Positions 32,531 through 44,684 are shown, numbered from the stretch's first letter. The stretch is DNA of 64,000 nucleotides from Neoceratodus forsteri (GCA_016271365.2 CM057458.1:195024501-195088500), one strand, 5' to 3'. Translations and numbers: made by a program. Notes: generated by a model from the letters alone, not told the origin.

Positions 32531-32760
32531 TTACAGCATAATATTTTATTTTTTATTTTATTTGAAATTTTGGTAACAGGAAAGGCGCACAGAGCTGAGG
32601 CTTGGTTCCAGGTATGACCCGGGGATGTGAGCAACAATATACAATACATATAAGGGAAGTACACATGAATACAGGAGCTAGGTAACAATTAATGTAAAGA
32701 TCAAGAAAGAGGCAGCTACCTGAGGACTATACTGGTGCCTAGATATAATACTTTTATGGT
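32531..32760 (-). repeat. L2-like 3' tail
   Basis: A TTTTATTTTATTT start is followed by GGTAACAGGAAAGGCGCACA and CCAGGTATGACCCGGGG, close to the tails at 7720 and 58800. No coding part. Confidence 0.5.
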
Positions 32761-32762
32761 AG

Positions 32763-32943
32763 AGCAAGGAAGTCCGGCAGCACGGTAAACTGACTCAAAA
32801 TAAAGACCTTAGCATTTGGTCCAGTTAAAAATGCATTTAATAATGCTAAAACAAGATACAGACTAACTGCACCCACTACTGCCAATTTTCCACGTCATAC
32901 TGATGCTTTATCAAGGCGCGGCTACCACAAGTCCTATTGCACA
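32763..32943 (-). mobile_element. Penelope-like pLTR, left copy (inverted)
   Basis: Its reverse complement matches 46368-46532 over most of its length (ACTTGTGGTAGCC, ATCAGTATGAC, TTGGCAGTAG, GTCTGTATCTTGTTTTAGC, AACTGGACCAAATGCT, GTCTTTATTTTGAGTCA). With the hAT element removed, this copy lies next to the Penelope RT/GIY-YIG region. Pseudo-LTRs in direct or inverted arrangement are typical of Penelope-like elements. Confidence 0.75.
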
Positions 32944-33534
32944 TTTTAAAGGAATAGCTTAAAGAGCTACTGACGCCTCAAAGAAAACTTTGAAAAACAT
33001 AATATTTAGGTACAATTCAGCTTGCATTCCATATAAATTCTATAGATTTCTCCTCAACATTATTTATTACTGAGGAAATTTGCATGAATGCACAATCTTT
33101 ATATGTCAAAGTTTATCTGCTTCTATAGCGCACTCACTACTTCAAATCATAATCCTCTGTTGCCATGGTAGTAACTGTGATGTCATAAGCAGTGCATTAT
33201 GACTTTAAGTTGGGAGAAAGCAACAGAAATACATGAACTCTTCAGGAGCAAAGATCCTGTTTTCATGCAGATTACATCAGTAATAAATAATGGTGAGGAG
33301 GAACACAGAACTAATGTGAATTACAAGCCAAACTGTGTCTAAATATTAAATTTTGTTAAAGTTTTCTGAAGGTGTCAGCTGCTCTTTAAAGCTACAGTAC
33401 CTTATTTAAAGTGCTAGTTCTAAAAGTGCTTACTATAAAGTGCAAATCTTGTGGGTAGCTAAAGTACATATCAACCCAAATAACCCCACACTACGCATAA
33501 TTATATTAATGCAACACTATCAATAATTCATATC
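32944..33534 (-). mobile_element. Penelope-like element, 3' part left of hAT
   Basis: Non-coding AT-rich sequence between the left pLTR and the hAT insertion. It continues at 44387 on the other side of the hAT. No ORF was found, as expected for sequence downstream of the GIY-YIG domain. Confidence 0.5.
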
Positions 33535-33542
33535 ATAAGTAC
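33535..33542. other. hAT target-site duplication, left
   Basis: ATAAGTAC, identical to 44379-44386. Confidence 0.95.
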
Positions 33543-34566
33543 TAGGGTTGTCAGAACCCTCCGAAGTTCTGGGTTCTAGTTCTAGTCTAGAACTTTTGAA
33601 AAAGCTCTAGGGTTCTAATCTTTTTAAGAACTTTTTAGAACTTGAACCCTATTTTTTAATTGTGCTGCCAGTAATGAAGATAGTAATAAAATACATGTGA
33701 AGGGAAAACTGTTCAATATAAGGGTGGAGAGAAATTATCATGCGTGACATTGATAGGAATATAATTAGGTTTATCTATGGTTTCTTCTATTTGCTAAAGC
33801 CAGCAGCTTACATAACAGGCCCACCCACCCACCCATATGTTAAATGTTTTCCTGCTGCAGCTGCATCATAGTTCCTTAGTGAAAAAAGTGGCACATTAGC
33901 CATTTATGTACTCAGTTATATAATACTCATCATCGTGAATTATGAGAAAAAATAACTGATATTACCTAATCTCAGCTATTTGCTGCTTTCTGTTTTAAAT
34001 CAGTAAATCAAAAGTTGCTTTGTTTAAAAGAAAGCTTTTATAACAAAGTCGAGTCAAGGTATTGCAGCTGGAGCACGTGGAACTGTTGTAGAACATATTA
34101 TGACATTACGTAGTCAGTCAAGACATTTGAATAAAAAAAAATATGCCAGTCGTTGTTGGCAAAAAATGCATGCAATTTTCTAAGATAATGAGTACATATA
34201 CCAACATTCTTGTTGGCAAATTGAAGTAATAAATACAACTTTCTAAGATAATCCATCTTTCCAGCTGATACATCAATAACATTTGTATTTCAGTCACATA
34301 AATAAAAAAGTGGTTTCCTCACCGCATACTAACTTAAGGAACATTTAATGTAGCTGCAGCAGTTGGCATGTGATGTTTAAGGGACAGTGTCTGTCAATCC
34401 CATTATGCATCAAATTATCACTACTTGTAAAGCAAAAACACTTTATGATTGGTCATATTCTGTAAAAACCGCTGATGCAGATTTTCTTTTATTTCTGATT
34501 CCTTTCTTCTTTTTTGAAGAGGACAGGACACTTGTGCTAGGTGGAAGCAGTTTGCAATGTACTCAG

Positions 34567-34573
34567 TAATAAT

Positions 34574-34615
<42 letters not shown>
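34567..34615. repeat. (AT)n microsatellite
   Basis: AATAATAATA leading into a run of about 16 TA units. Confidence 0.95.
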
Positions 34616-34617
<2 letters not shown>

Positions 34618-34789
34618 CACCTATAGTAGGTTCCACAGTGGGCAATTGGTACAACCTTCCCATACCATGTGTCTGTCATCTTTTTCCTCACCATCTCCTG
34701 CTGATCATACATCTGTAAATGAAAGGACTAAAACAAGACCCCCTCCTTTCACCCCCAGCACCCATTCCACTTTTCTTCCACCACCCTCA

Positions 34790-35190
34790 TCCATGCAGTA
34801 GCACCCATGCCACCCTTACACCCATGTTAAAACTAACCTCCAACCCTCACCCACCCTCAAGCACATATTCCACCATCCTCACTCACCCAAATGTTTAAAC
34901 TACCCCACACTTACTCATGAACTACCATTCATGTCACTCTTCTCCCTCCCACACCCATGTTAAAACCCACTCCCCCAACCATCACTCATGCACTAATAAC
35001 TAACTATGCCATGTTTCTCACTATCCATGTTAAAACCAGCCTCCAACCCTCACCCATGCACTAGCATCCATGCCACCCTTCTCTCTCTCTTGCATCCATG
35101 TTAAAACCAACCTCCAGCCCTTTCCTACCCTCCAGCACCCATTCTACCCTCCTCCCCCTCTCAAATGATAAAACTACCCCATGCTTACTC
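34790..35190. repeat. Pyrimidine-rich ~66-bp minisatellite inside the hAT
   Basis: The phrase CCATGTTAAAACYARCCTCC recurs at about 34827, 34960, 35026 and 35095. Spacings are about 133, 66 and 69 bp, so the unit is about 66 bp with one diverged copy. Other shared parts are CTCACCCATGCACTAGCA and CATGCCACCCTTCTC. Non-coding. Confidence 0.7.
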
Positions 35191-35889
35191 AAGAAAAAAG
35201 AAACTCCTGCAACTAAATGAGCCATACTTAACTGTTCTTTAATAAACAACACTTAAGTAAAAAAATGTCTTTTCAATTGCTTTCTTCTTATGGACAACAT
35301 TCTGTACAGTTCTCTTCATGGAACTGTTATTTGAGTGTTGTTTTGCTATTATGCCATGGTTTGTGTACAACAGAATGTTAAACATGAGCTATTGCAGTAT
35401 GAGACCTATGCTTACAGAATGATATGTGCTCAAACATGACACAGGTACAATTCCAGATGACTGTTTCTCGGAAGAGACTTTTAACAGGATGCTGCTCATA
35501 GAAACATAACAATACAAAATACAGTTTTTCCATCACTTTTTATTCAGTAAAGTAAGTTACATATGGATCATTTTGGTTTATGGCTAACATTGCTGTAACT
35601 GAAAAAATAATAAACAGCTACCAAATAGAACTCATTGTTCTGTCCTCTTTAAAATTGAAAAATAGATTGCCCCCGGTCCCAGCCCATGCTGATGCACCCC
35701 AAAGTCACAGAAGGTAAATCCAAAAATATACATTTGCATTTTAACTGTAAATAATATGATATAGAAATGATTGACATGACAGTGTCCCTTTTATACAGAA
35801 ACAACTTATTCCTTCCCAAAGACAGTGGGGAAATAGAGGGCTCAAATGGGAAACAGTGTACAAATACCCCAGGAGCTAATTTCCAAAGT
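35191..35889. other. hAT internal sequence, no gene
   Basis: AT-rich non-coding part of the hAT; no domain-bearing frame. Confidence 0.5.
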
Positions 35890-36685
35890 GCAAAAAGAAA
35901 CAATATGAGGTCAAAGCATTAGCAAACTTTATTTAAACATATAAATATTTATAGACACACATCTAAGAAAAGCACACATAAATAGTATAGACTACCTGAG
36001 CAAACACCAGTATAAGACAGCTAGCGTAGAAAAGCATTATGTACGCTAGAGTGCAGTGAGCTAGCAGACAAAGAAAACGTTTCAGCAATGCCTCAAAGAA
36101 ATTTATATTGGAATTGCAAGATATTGCTCGCTTGGGGTCGCGGGAACAGTATACAAACGCCAACCATGTTGCTGGTTTCTACTCAAGAGACAGCAGCATT
36201 TCACATTTCACGCTTATGAGTGACCAATAGAAGGTCTGAACTTCTATTGGTTGCTACATAAGCGTAAGCGTAAGAGAATGCTGCTCATTGTCCATTTGAG
36301 CTGTTTAGGAGCCGCGGCATGAAAGTTTGGTGTGTTTTTGCTTTATGCTTTGATTTCGGCATTTTCTACTACCTCTACAACCTCTAAGCAGGTATTATAT
36401 GCTTTTGCAGTTCCTGGCTTGTTATTGAGGTTTCTTTTTGGGAACATTTTTTGCTGAGACGCCGTCTTTTCTCTGTCTGTTCGCTCGTTCTTTCGCTTTA
36501 GCGTACATTACATGCTCTTTGGACTACTACGCTATAAGCATGCCTATACTGGTGTTTGCTTCTAGGTGAGGTCTATGCCTTTTTTATGTGTGCTTTATTG
36601 CCTTAGTTGTGTGTCTATAAATATTTATGTGTTTAAATAAAGTTTGCTTTTTTAGTGCTGACCCCATAGTTGTTTCTTTTAGTGT
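35890..36685. repeat. Foldback (long inverted repeat) with outward AATAAA and central CCAAT boxes
   Basis: The two arms match in inverse orientation around a centre near 36237. Outer parts are GCAAACTTTATTTAAACAT (35922) versus GTTTAAATAAAGTTTGC (36631). Middle parts are CAAACACCAGTATA (36001) versus TATACTGGTGTTTG (36545). Central parts are CCAATAGAAG (36224) facing CTTCTATTGG (36241). Each arm read outward starts with a CCAAT-type box and ends with AATAAA. It could be an independent foldback insertion, an inverted duplication, or a bidirectional regulatory unit of the hAT. Confidence 0.7.
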
Positions 36686-38309
36686 CCCTTTTATGCCAAA
36701 TGTGGTCCTTTTCCCACTAATGTTAAAATTGCCCTGTATATAAAACTTGCTGACTTTAGACCCTAGCTACAAAGCAGTTTGCCATGAAAAGGTGAACATT
36801 TGGGGGTGTATATAGTCCAAGGTAGTAGACTGAGAAAGGAGAGAGACAACCCAAGTCATCACAGTCTGTAAAAGTTTCCTTTTTTGTCCAGAGACACTCT
36901 GTCCCACATAATATTTACCAGCCACCACCATCTGAGTTGTCATCACCATCAACATCCACAACATTAATTACTTCAGGATCAGTTTGTATACTGTTGTAGG
37001 GATACGAAAATCTTGACTTATTAACTTTAATAAAAGTTAACGTGTGTACATTTTCTGGCAGCAACCTATTTCTGGTGTCTGTCACAATATTGCCAGCTGT
37101 ACTAAACATGCATTCTGAAGAGACACTTGTTGCAGGACAACCAAGATATTTATAGGCTTCATCATACAGCTCTGTCCAAATTGACTTTTTTGATCTCCAG
37201 TATTAACGCTCAGAAGAGGAATCAGCATAAGCTGGTATGGCAGCAATTTGGGAAAGGTTTTGCCACAGATTTAGCTTGCTACTAAGGGTTGAAGAAATGG
37301 CAGTTGTGGAACAACTGTTGTTAATGTTTGGTGACTTTTCCAGTTCTGTATCCCTTCGTGAAGATGAACCTGCATGTTGTGGTGATGACAACCTGAGGGT
37401 ACTGTGTGTGTCTGTGTTTGACTCCTGTGAGCCCTGCAGCTCATCTAGCAATGGACATTTGTACTGCTCTGTATCATCTATTTTTGGAAGATGTATAGCC
37501 TTGAACCTGGGGTCTAAGAGAGTTTCGGGGATGTAGTGTTTTGATTTCGTCATTGCAACTAATTTGTCATTGGTTTTGAAGTGCTCGCTCATTCTCTACA
37601 GCCGACATGTTGTCTAAGATTCAGATCTGCCTTTTTCTATCTGTAGATTTAGAACATTAAGATGATGTGAAATCAGCATTATGAGTGGGATAGCCTGACT
37701 CATAGATGCGCCTTCAGAAGACATGTCTGTTGTACTGCAGCTGTCTCAAAAGGAACTACGATGCAGCACACTGTCTCCATTAGTTTCCATTGCAGCACAG
37801 ACAGCATAATGCCATCTCCAATAGAGTAATTGGAGCAATATTCATGCGCAGCTTGCTTTTGTTCCAAGAGACACTGCAGCATGTAAAGCGTTGAGTTCCA
37901 ACAAGTGGAAACATTTTGAATCAGCTTTTGCTGGGGCAGCTTGTGTTTTTTTTTTGTTGCAGTTCAGACAATGTCCGTATAACCTTGGTTGAATGGGAAA
38001 AGTTTGTCACAATTTTTTTGTAAACAACAATCATACCATCCACTCGTGTTTCATTGCCGAGAAACCCCATAACAATTAAATGTAAGCAATGTGCAAAGCA
38101 AGAAGCATGCAGAAATCCTCCATCCTGCACTGCTTTCAAGATGTTGGCTCCATTGTCACTTACTAGGAAGCCACATTTTAGACCATGAGAAAGAACCCAT
38201 TCATCAAGGAGGTCATTTAGTTCCTGCAAGATGTTTGCAGCTGTATGACTTTGCCCAAACTTCTTTATATGCAGCAGTGCCATCTTTTGGGGTGTCTGAG
38301 GAACATCTG

Positions 38310-39467
38310 GATATCGTGGCAGTCACAGAAACATGGTACACACAAAACCATGACTGGGACATAAACATACCAGGATACACTGTCTACAGGAGGGACAGGG
38401 AGGGTAAAAGAGGAGGAGGAGTAGTTCTTTACATAAAGGAAGGAATAAAAGCAACAGAACAAAAGGGTAAACAGGGAGGAGAAGACGCACTGTGGGTAAA
38501 TTTGGAGACAGGCAATGGCACCACAATACGCACAGGGGTTGTATACAGACCCCCTTCTCAGGGGGAGGAAATGGACAGGGAAATGATAGAAAGTATACTT
38601 AGAATGGCAGAAAAAGGGGAGATATTGCTGATGGGTGATCTGAATATGCCAGATGTTAACTGGAGTGCAGTTGCAGCTGCCACTTCGAAGAGTGCAGTTA
38701 TTCTAGATGCCCTACAGGGGGCATGCCTTAGACAACTAGTACTGGAGCCCAGTTGAGAGGGAGCAATATTAGACTTGATTTTCTCAAATGGAGATGGAAA
38801 GAGGATCACAGATGTAGAAGTGGGTAGCCATCTGGGAACTAGAGACCATAGAACAGTATGGTTCACAATAAACACAGCAATAGAGTCAAGCCATACAAAG
38901 ACAAAAGTACTGGACTTTAGGAGGGCTGACTTTGCCAAAATGGGTGAGTGCCTAAGGAATGCACTAGCAAATGGGCAGGAAGGAGGGGTGGAAGAACAAT
39001 GGGGAATAATAAAAACTGCCATCACAGAGGTAATGAGCCTTTGTGTGAAGCAAATAAACAAAACAAGACGATGTAAGAAACCACTATGGTTCTCAAAGGA
39101 AGTGGCAGTGAAGGTTCAAGAGAAAAAGAAAGCATTCAGGAAGTACAAGGAATCGCAGAAGGAGCAGGACAGAGAACTGTATCAGTTAAAGCAAAAGGAG
39201 GCTGGGAAGGCAGTCAGAACAGCAAAGGCCCAAACCGAGGAAAAGATAGCCAACTCAGTTAAGAAGGGGGATAAAACCTTTCATAGGTACATCAGGGAGC
39301 AAAGGAAGACCAAGGGAGGGATAGTGAGGCTTAATAAAGGGGAGGGAGGGTGGGCAGAGGGAGACTGTGAAAAGGCAGAGATACTAAACAAATATTTTTG
39401 CTCAGTATTTACAAATGAAGAGGGGGAGGTACATAAAACAAACAGTAGTAACACTCTGGATACATAA
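38310..39467 (+). pseudogene. CR1-A endonuclease and linker (nested copy)
   Basis: ETWYTQNHDW, GKRGGGVVLYI, GVVYRPPSQGEEM and LLMGDLNMPDVNW are all intact. One stop (LEPS-stop near 38756) interrupts the domain, which resumes LDLIFSNGDGKRITDVEVGS and GTRDHRTVWF. The linker shows FSKEVAVKVQEKKKAFRKYK and FHRYIREQRKTKGGIVRLNK. The change SDH to RDH removes the Ser before the catalytic Asp-His pair. Confidence 0.85.
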
Positions 39468-39479
39468 GTTGATACCAGC

Positions 39480-40850
39480 CCATTTACAGAAGAAAGGGTT
39501 CTGAAAGAACTCTTAAAACTGAAGGTGGACAAAGCAATGGGGCCTGATGGGATTCATCCCAGAATTCTAAAAGAACTAAGGGTAGAACTAGTGACACCAC
39601 TGACTACCCTTTTAACAAATCATGGGAGGATGGGGTGGTACCCGAGGACTGGAGGAGGGCAGATGTGATTCCCCTTCACAAAAGTGGGAGCAAGGCAGAA
39701 GCAGGAAACTATAGACCTGTTAGTTTAACCTCAGTGATAGGGAAAATGATGGAATCACTTCTGAAGGAAAGAATTGTCGAGTATCTAGTGGCCAGAGGGG
39801 CACAGGACCCAGGCAGCATGGATTCACAGCGGGAAGGTCATGCCAGACAAATCTGATAGATTTCTTTGACTGGGTGACCAAAGTAGTAGATCAGGGAGGG
39901 GCTGTGGACATGGCCTACCTAGACTTTAGCAAGGCATTTGACACAGTCCCACACAAAAGATTAATATACAAGTTAGCCAGCCTGGGAGTGGGTCCCAAGA
40001 TGACAGCCTGGGTAAAGAATTGGCTGGAGAATAGGACAGAGAGTAATACTAAATGGAGTCCACTCAGAAGAAAGGAGGGTTACTAGTGGGGTACCGTGGA
40101 GGTTCAGTATTGGACTGGTCCTCTTCAATGTCTTTATAAGCGACATTGCAGAAGGACTGGAAGGAAAAGTATGTCTCTTTGCAGATGACACTGAGATCTG
40201 CAACAGAGTTGATGCACAGGGTAGGGTGGAAAGGATGAGAAGGGACTTGGCAAGGTTAGAGGAATGGTCAAATGTATGGCAGCTTAGATTCAATGCTAAG
40301 AAGTGCAAGGTAATGCACCTGGGAAACAAAAACCCAGGGGAAGAGTACACAATGGGGGGTGAGATACTAACAACAACAAAAATGGAAAGGGACCTGGGGG
40401 TAGTCATATCAGAAGACCTAAAGGTGGGCAAGCAATGTGAGAGGGCAGCAAGGAAGGCTGGGGGTTACTGGGATGCATAGGGAGAGGCATCACCAGTAGA
40501 AAACAGGAAGTTATTATCCCTCTGTACAGACAGCTGGTGAGACCCCATCTGGAGTACTGTGTGCAGTTCTGGAGACCCAATCTCCGCAAAGACATAGACA
40601 GGATGGAAGCTGTCCAGAGGAGGGCAACTAAAATGGTGCAGAGTCTGCACCAGAAAACATATGAAGTGAGACTTAAGCAGCTTAATATGTATAGCCTCGA
40701 GGAAAGGAGGGAGAGGGGGGACATGATAGAAACTTTCAAGTACCTCAAGGGAATCAACAAAGTCCAAGAGGGTAGTATCTTTCAAAAAAGAGGTGCAAGA
40801 ACAAGAGGGCACAATTTGAAGATGGGGGCGGCTCAGAGGTAATTTAAGGG
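39480..40850 (+). pseudogene. CR1-A reverse transcriptase and C-terminus (nested copy)
   Basis: Fingers: KVDKAMGPDGIHPRILKELR, VPEDWRRADVIPLHKSGSK, NYRPVSLTSVIGKMMESLL. Palm: MAYLDFSKAFDTVPHKRLI from 39909, then VTSGVP near 40080 with a frameshift, and a catalytic box reading FADDTEICN near 40185. C-terminus: LRFNAKKCKVMHLGNKNPGE, ERDLGVVISEDLKVGKQCER, PHLEYCVQFWRPNLRKDIDR and KMVQSLHQKTYEVRLKQLNM. Frameshifts occur near 39620, 39820, 40050 and 40480. Confidence 0.88.
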
Positions 40851-42815
40851 AAGTATTTTTTTCACAGAGAGGTTGTGGATGCATGGAACAGCCTCCGGAG
40901 GAGGTTGTGGAGTCAAAATCAGTGGTGGAATTCAAGTATGCATGGGACAGTCATAAGGCAATTCTGGGGGTGGGGGTAAGAAGAAGTAGGCTGCTGGTTA
41001 ACTAGGATCTGCAGCTTATCCAGTAGAGGAAATGGGCAGACTGGGTGGGCCAAGCGGTCCTATCTGCCGTCAAATTCTATGTTTCTATGTTTCTATGTTT
41101 GTTTTGAAGAAGCACAAGAAAATGTGACCCAATGAGCAGTAAGGGACATGTAATCTATGTTTTGACTGCTGGTCCACATATCTGTTGTGACATGAATAAC
41201 CCCACCCTCTGCAGTTTTAAGTGCAAGCATCACTGTCGCTTTTAAAGCCTGATAAATGTTTGATATTTCAACATAGGAAAAGTACCTTTGATGAGGAACA
41301 TTGTAGCGAGGCTCTGCAAGTTTCATTAGCTCCCTAAAATCCTCATGATCTACCAAAGAGTATGGGGGAAGGGCTCCAGCTAACAGTACACCAATTCTGT
41401 GAATAAGATAAAGGGTCTTTGGATGAGTTTTAGTAAAAGTATTCTTCCTTTCAAATGCCTGAGACAGTGTTAGCTGTTTACAACATGTCCCTGCTGGTTT
41501 ATTATACACCGAGCTTCGATGGGCAGATGGACACTGGGATGGTGGACTTGGACTTATACATTCAGTACCATCGCTAGATATGCAACTGGTACTAATGGTG
41601 CTGGCTTTGTTGGTAATGGTGATCCCAGGGCTGGCACTGGTTCTGTCTGAATCAAATTCAGACAATTCAGTATCCATTTCAGATTCCTGACCATTCTCAT
41701 GTGTGCTCTGGAAGATGGAAGACATGGGTTTTGGATGATCAAGCAAAACTGAATGCTTTTTCAGATGGCGTTTAAGAGCTGTAGTGCCAAGGCATGATGC
41801 AACTTTACCATGGCTTACACTCTGTTTACACAGGGAACAAATTGCTCTGCATGGATCAGTTTTGCCGACAGAAATAATTCCACACCTCAGATGTGACAGA
41901 TTTTGTTTGAGTGCTAGGAAGATAGCTAAAGACTGTTTGTGTCTTTTCACCTGTCCTAACAGGATATGCATGCTCCGAGTCCTTGGTGCTAGAAGAGTGG
42001 GCAGGGGACTTTGATGGGTTTTCATTGTTGGCCGACACAGAAGTGGTGGATTCAATGGATATGTCCTTTTCATTGCCAACAGTGCTGAATGTATTTGCAA
42101 GTGCACTACCTGATTCATTGTCAACAGACTTGCTTACAGTATTTCACTTCGTTGAGGAACTAATGATATGTCACCAGACACAACAGTGTCAGACTGAGAC
42201 AAAGAGCTACTGTCTGAGTCAGAGATGGACTCATTGTCACTTGCATTATTACTGCTAGTCACAAGGATTTTAACAGCATGAACGGCATACCTTATGGTGC
42301 CTCTCCATGTGACCCCAGCAGCAGCACAAGTTTTCTTAAAAGGTACCCCTTTACCAGCCTTCGTTGTTGCTCTTTTGGTGTTTGTTAAATTTTTATTACA
42401 TGAAGTATTTTGGTTATTTTTGCTAGCACCGGGATTACCACTACCACCAACACCTGCTCCACCACCAGCACCAGATGCTTCATCTATGTTGGTGTCAGCG
42501 ATAATGGTACCAATATACTGCACACAGTCACACACACAATTGCTGCGTAAGAAAGCAATGTGATCTGCGATCGTTGTGTACAACTCCAAAATTTGGTTTT
42601 GGCTATATGACACTGTGATGCAGTGGACTGAAGGTAATTGAAGAATATGATGGTTTGCAATTAAAGGATCCCAGGCTCAAGGCTTACAGAATGATTGGGC
42701 TGCTGTGTATAGGCATAGCAAACCGTGCAAGGTTTACAGTCAGGAATTCTATTTCTCAGTCAGAGTAAAAAAATAATTATTTTTTCATTGCCATTACACA
42801 AAATTGTACCACCGC

Positions 42816-43190
42816 TCAACTGACCACTGGGCTTCTCTCTGTAACACACTCTGGGTAGGGTACAGTGCAGTCAAGGGGCACACAGCAGCAGGGTGATGGG
42901 CTGACCACAGGAGACGGAGTCACATACACACCACAGGGAATGAGATTTTATCTCTCTCCTCCCAACTGTGAATTATATTTCTATGTTTCTGTCATATAAG
43001 GGTAATACCAACACACAACTGACCACTGTTCTTCTCTCTGTAACACACACTGGGTAGGGTACAGTGCAGTCAAGGGGCTCACAGCAGCAGGGTGATGGGC
43101 TGACCACAGGAGACGGAGTCATATACACAACTCAGGGAATGAGAATTATATCTTTATGCTTCTGTCATGTAATGGTAATACAACTCTCCC
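42816..43190. repeat. ~199-bp tandem duplication upstream of the transposase
   Basis: CAACTGACCACTG followed by TTCTCTCTGTAACACAC occurs at 42817 and 43016. The shared body runs through GGGTAGGGTACAGTGCAGTC and GGAGACGGAGTCA. A third partial copy (TTCTGTCATGTAATGGTAAT) lies near 43160. It is just 5' of the transposase N-terminus, where a promoter or 5'UTR would be. Confidence 0.8.
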
Positions 43191-44260
43191 ACGGGAGATG
43201 GGAGGGAGTTACATACTCAACACAGGGAGTGGAGACTAGAGTAGATGGAGTGGAGAAGTAGAAGTCCCACACACAAGTAGAAGTCTCACACACATATACA
43301 GAAGAGTGGTGTCTAAAAAAATTAACTGCCTTCATTCAGTGCCTTACTGCCTTGTGCTGTTGTACTAAGGAGTTTTTGAGGGTGAAAGAGGAGGATCCCC
43401 CTTAACACAGCGCATTGAGCTCAGTCCTAATACTCTGACAAATTTATTTGGCTTTTTTAAGTTTGTTGTGGGAGTGTTTTTTTCCCCTCATTATATGCTT
43501 GCTGCTGCTGAGTGTGCAGTGCTTAAGTTGCACAATAGTTTCACAGTCACAAAGGTTCTTTCTGTCTCACTAACTTTTTTTTATTCTCTCCTTCTACTGA
43601 TATTGATCGATCCCAATTCCTGATTAGTCCCTCCTGAACCTCCCCCGGTCCCACACTTGACCATAAATTCATGGAGCCTTTCTCGGTCTCTCAGGCCTAG
43701 CAGTGGTCCCCCTCCCCCTCCCCCTTGAACTTTTCAACGTTTGCTTTTTCACAGGTAAATAGGGTCTGAGGATGATGGAGGAATTTTTTAAATAATTCAG
43801 CTGAAGCAGCAACTAGCAAGTGCTGCAGTCCAATTTGCGGCCACACCGACCTAGGCCCTGGCCTATCGAGCAAGAATGCTGCAGTTAACTTGCTGCTGTC
43901 TCCTGAAATCAGGATCTGAGTCACGCTCAGAGGCCTGCATCCGCACTCAAATACCACTCCATGATCCCGCTGCTCGAGCAGCTTACTTGACCCCCACCTG
44001 ACCACATAGTAAATGGTCAGGTGGTGAGGATGACTTGAGCGTAAGAATGCAAGTGCACCGAGAGAACTCGCGGATGCTGGCAGCCCCATCTGAACTAAAG
44101 CAACTCTGTGGCACCTCCCCCCCCCACATCGGGGCTGCCTGGAATGTGCCCCTTCCCCACACACAGACACAGACACATCAGCTGAGGCCAGAAAAGACAT
44201 AACGGGAGTCAGGACTCGGGAGGGAAACAGAGCTCAAAACAAAGTAAGTTAAACTTAGTT
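43191..44260. other. hAT 5' region, no supported gene
   Basis: A 167-codon minus-strand frame (44200-43697) has no recognisable domain and is probably chance in GC-richer DNA. A perfect 11-bp hairpin, CCACCTGACCA/TGGTCAGGTGG with a 9-nt loop, lies at 43994-44024. Subterminal GTTCGAA-type repeats start near 44260. Confidence 0.5.
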
Positions 44261-44378
44261 AAACTTACAGATTCAAACCCTTTTGCGAACCTTTTAGTGT
44301 TCGAGTTCTATGTTAGAACTCGAACACTAGGGTTCGAGGAGGGTTCGAATCTTTGACGAACTAGTTCTGACAACACTA

Positions 44379-44386
44379 ATAAGTAC
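44379..44386. other. hAT target-site duplication, right
   Basis: ATAAGTAC, identical to 33535-33542. Confidence 0.95.
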
Positions 44387-44684
44387 AGAACCAAAATTTA
44401 TCAAATAAGTATACAGCAGTTAAAAACATTTTAACTATCTTCTGGCAAACTAATGCTAACATATAATACTGACATACAATGGTTACCATAAATAGAACTA
44501 TACCATCTTTCTGATTGATTTTAAGTTTTCTTTAAAACTGATGCTAATTAAACAGTTCATTCAATCCTTAGTCCCATGAGCTTTCAAGAAGTACTACCAT
44601 TTGCTTTCAATTTGTAACAGTTTGTTTTCCAAATCCCCCTCTTGAATGCTCAGTGTAATTTTATCCAAGCCTGGGAATTCTAAA

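Larger units (their letters stand above)
38290..41098 (+). mobile_element. CR1-A LINE, 5'-truncated, nested in the hAT transposase
   Basis: Starts within the endonuclease (about LDIVAVTETWYTQNHDWDIN at 38310) and runs to the family tail (TTCTATG repeats ending about 41098). It lies antisense to the transposase, between the domain's first and second catalytic aspartates. A short TTTTG occurs at both edges (about 38294 and 41100), a possible target duplication. It is one of the best preserved copies, with long open frames for the endonuclease (38300-38756, 38775-39467) and RT pieces. Confidence 0.92.
36915..42613 (-). pseudogene. hAT transposase with BED zinc finger, interrupted by a LINE
   Basis: Minus-strand pieces in order. 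42613-42134 is an N-terminal Ser/Asn-rich region. About 42038-41760 is a BED finger, starting SEVWNYF, then CSLCKQ and GTTALKRHLKKH (the C..C...H..H ligands). 41500-41100 is the catalytic RNase H-like domain with VTTDMWTSSQNIDYMSLTAH (first Asp). After the LINE, 38283-37921 has LVSDNGANILKAV (second Asp) and CFAHCLHLIV. 37910-37700 has WNSTLYMLQ. 37592-37203 has ETLLDPRFKAIHL. 37190-36915 has CPATSVSSECMFSTAGNIVT, the hAT dimerisation region. There is one in-frame stop near 42135, frameshifts near 42100 and 41870, and the CR1-A copy at 38290-41098. It excised and inserted hAT DNA when active. Confidence 0.9.
33543..44378 (-). mobile_element. hAT DNA transposon, 10.8 kb with nested LINE
   Basis: Terminal inverted repeats TAGGGTTGTCAGAAC (33543-33557) and the complement of TAGTGTTGTCAGAAC (ending 44378) differ at one base. 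An exact 8-bp duplication ATAAGTAC flanks both ends (33535-33542, 44379-44386), the hallmark of hAT transposition. Subterminal regions are rich in GAACCCTA/TTCTAG-type short repeats. Inside lie a BED-finger/hAT transposase gene on the minus strand, a foldback, two tandem-repeat tracts and a 2.8-kb CR1-A copy. Without the LINE the element is about 8 kb, long for a hAT. It is not autonomous now. Confidence 0.93.

Noticed and set aside
43697..44200. 167-codon minus-strand ORF in the hAT 5' region
   Set aside because: No domain and GC-richer background favours chance openness; it lies upstream of the transposase start.
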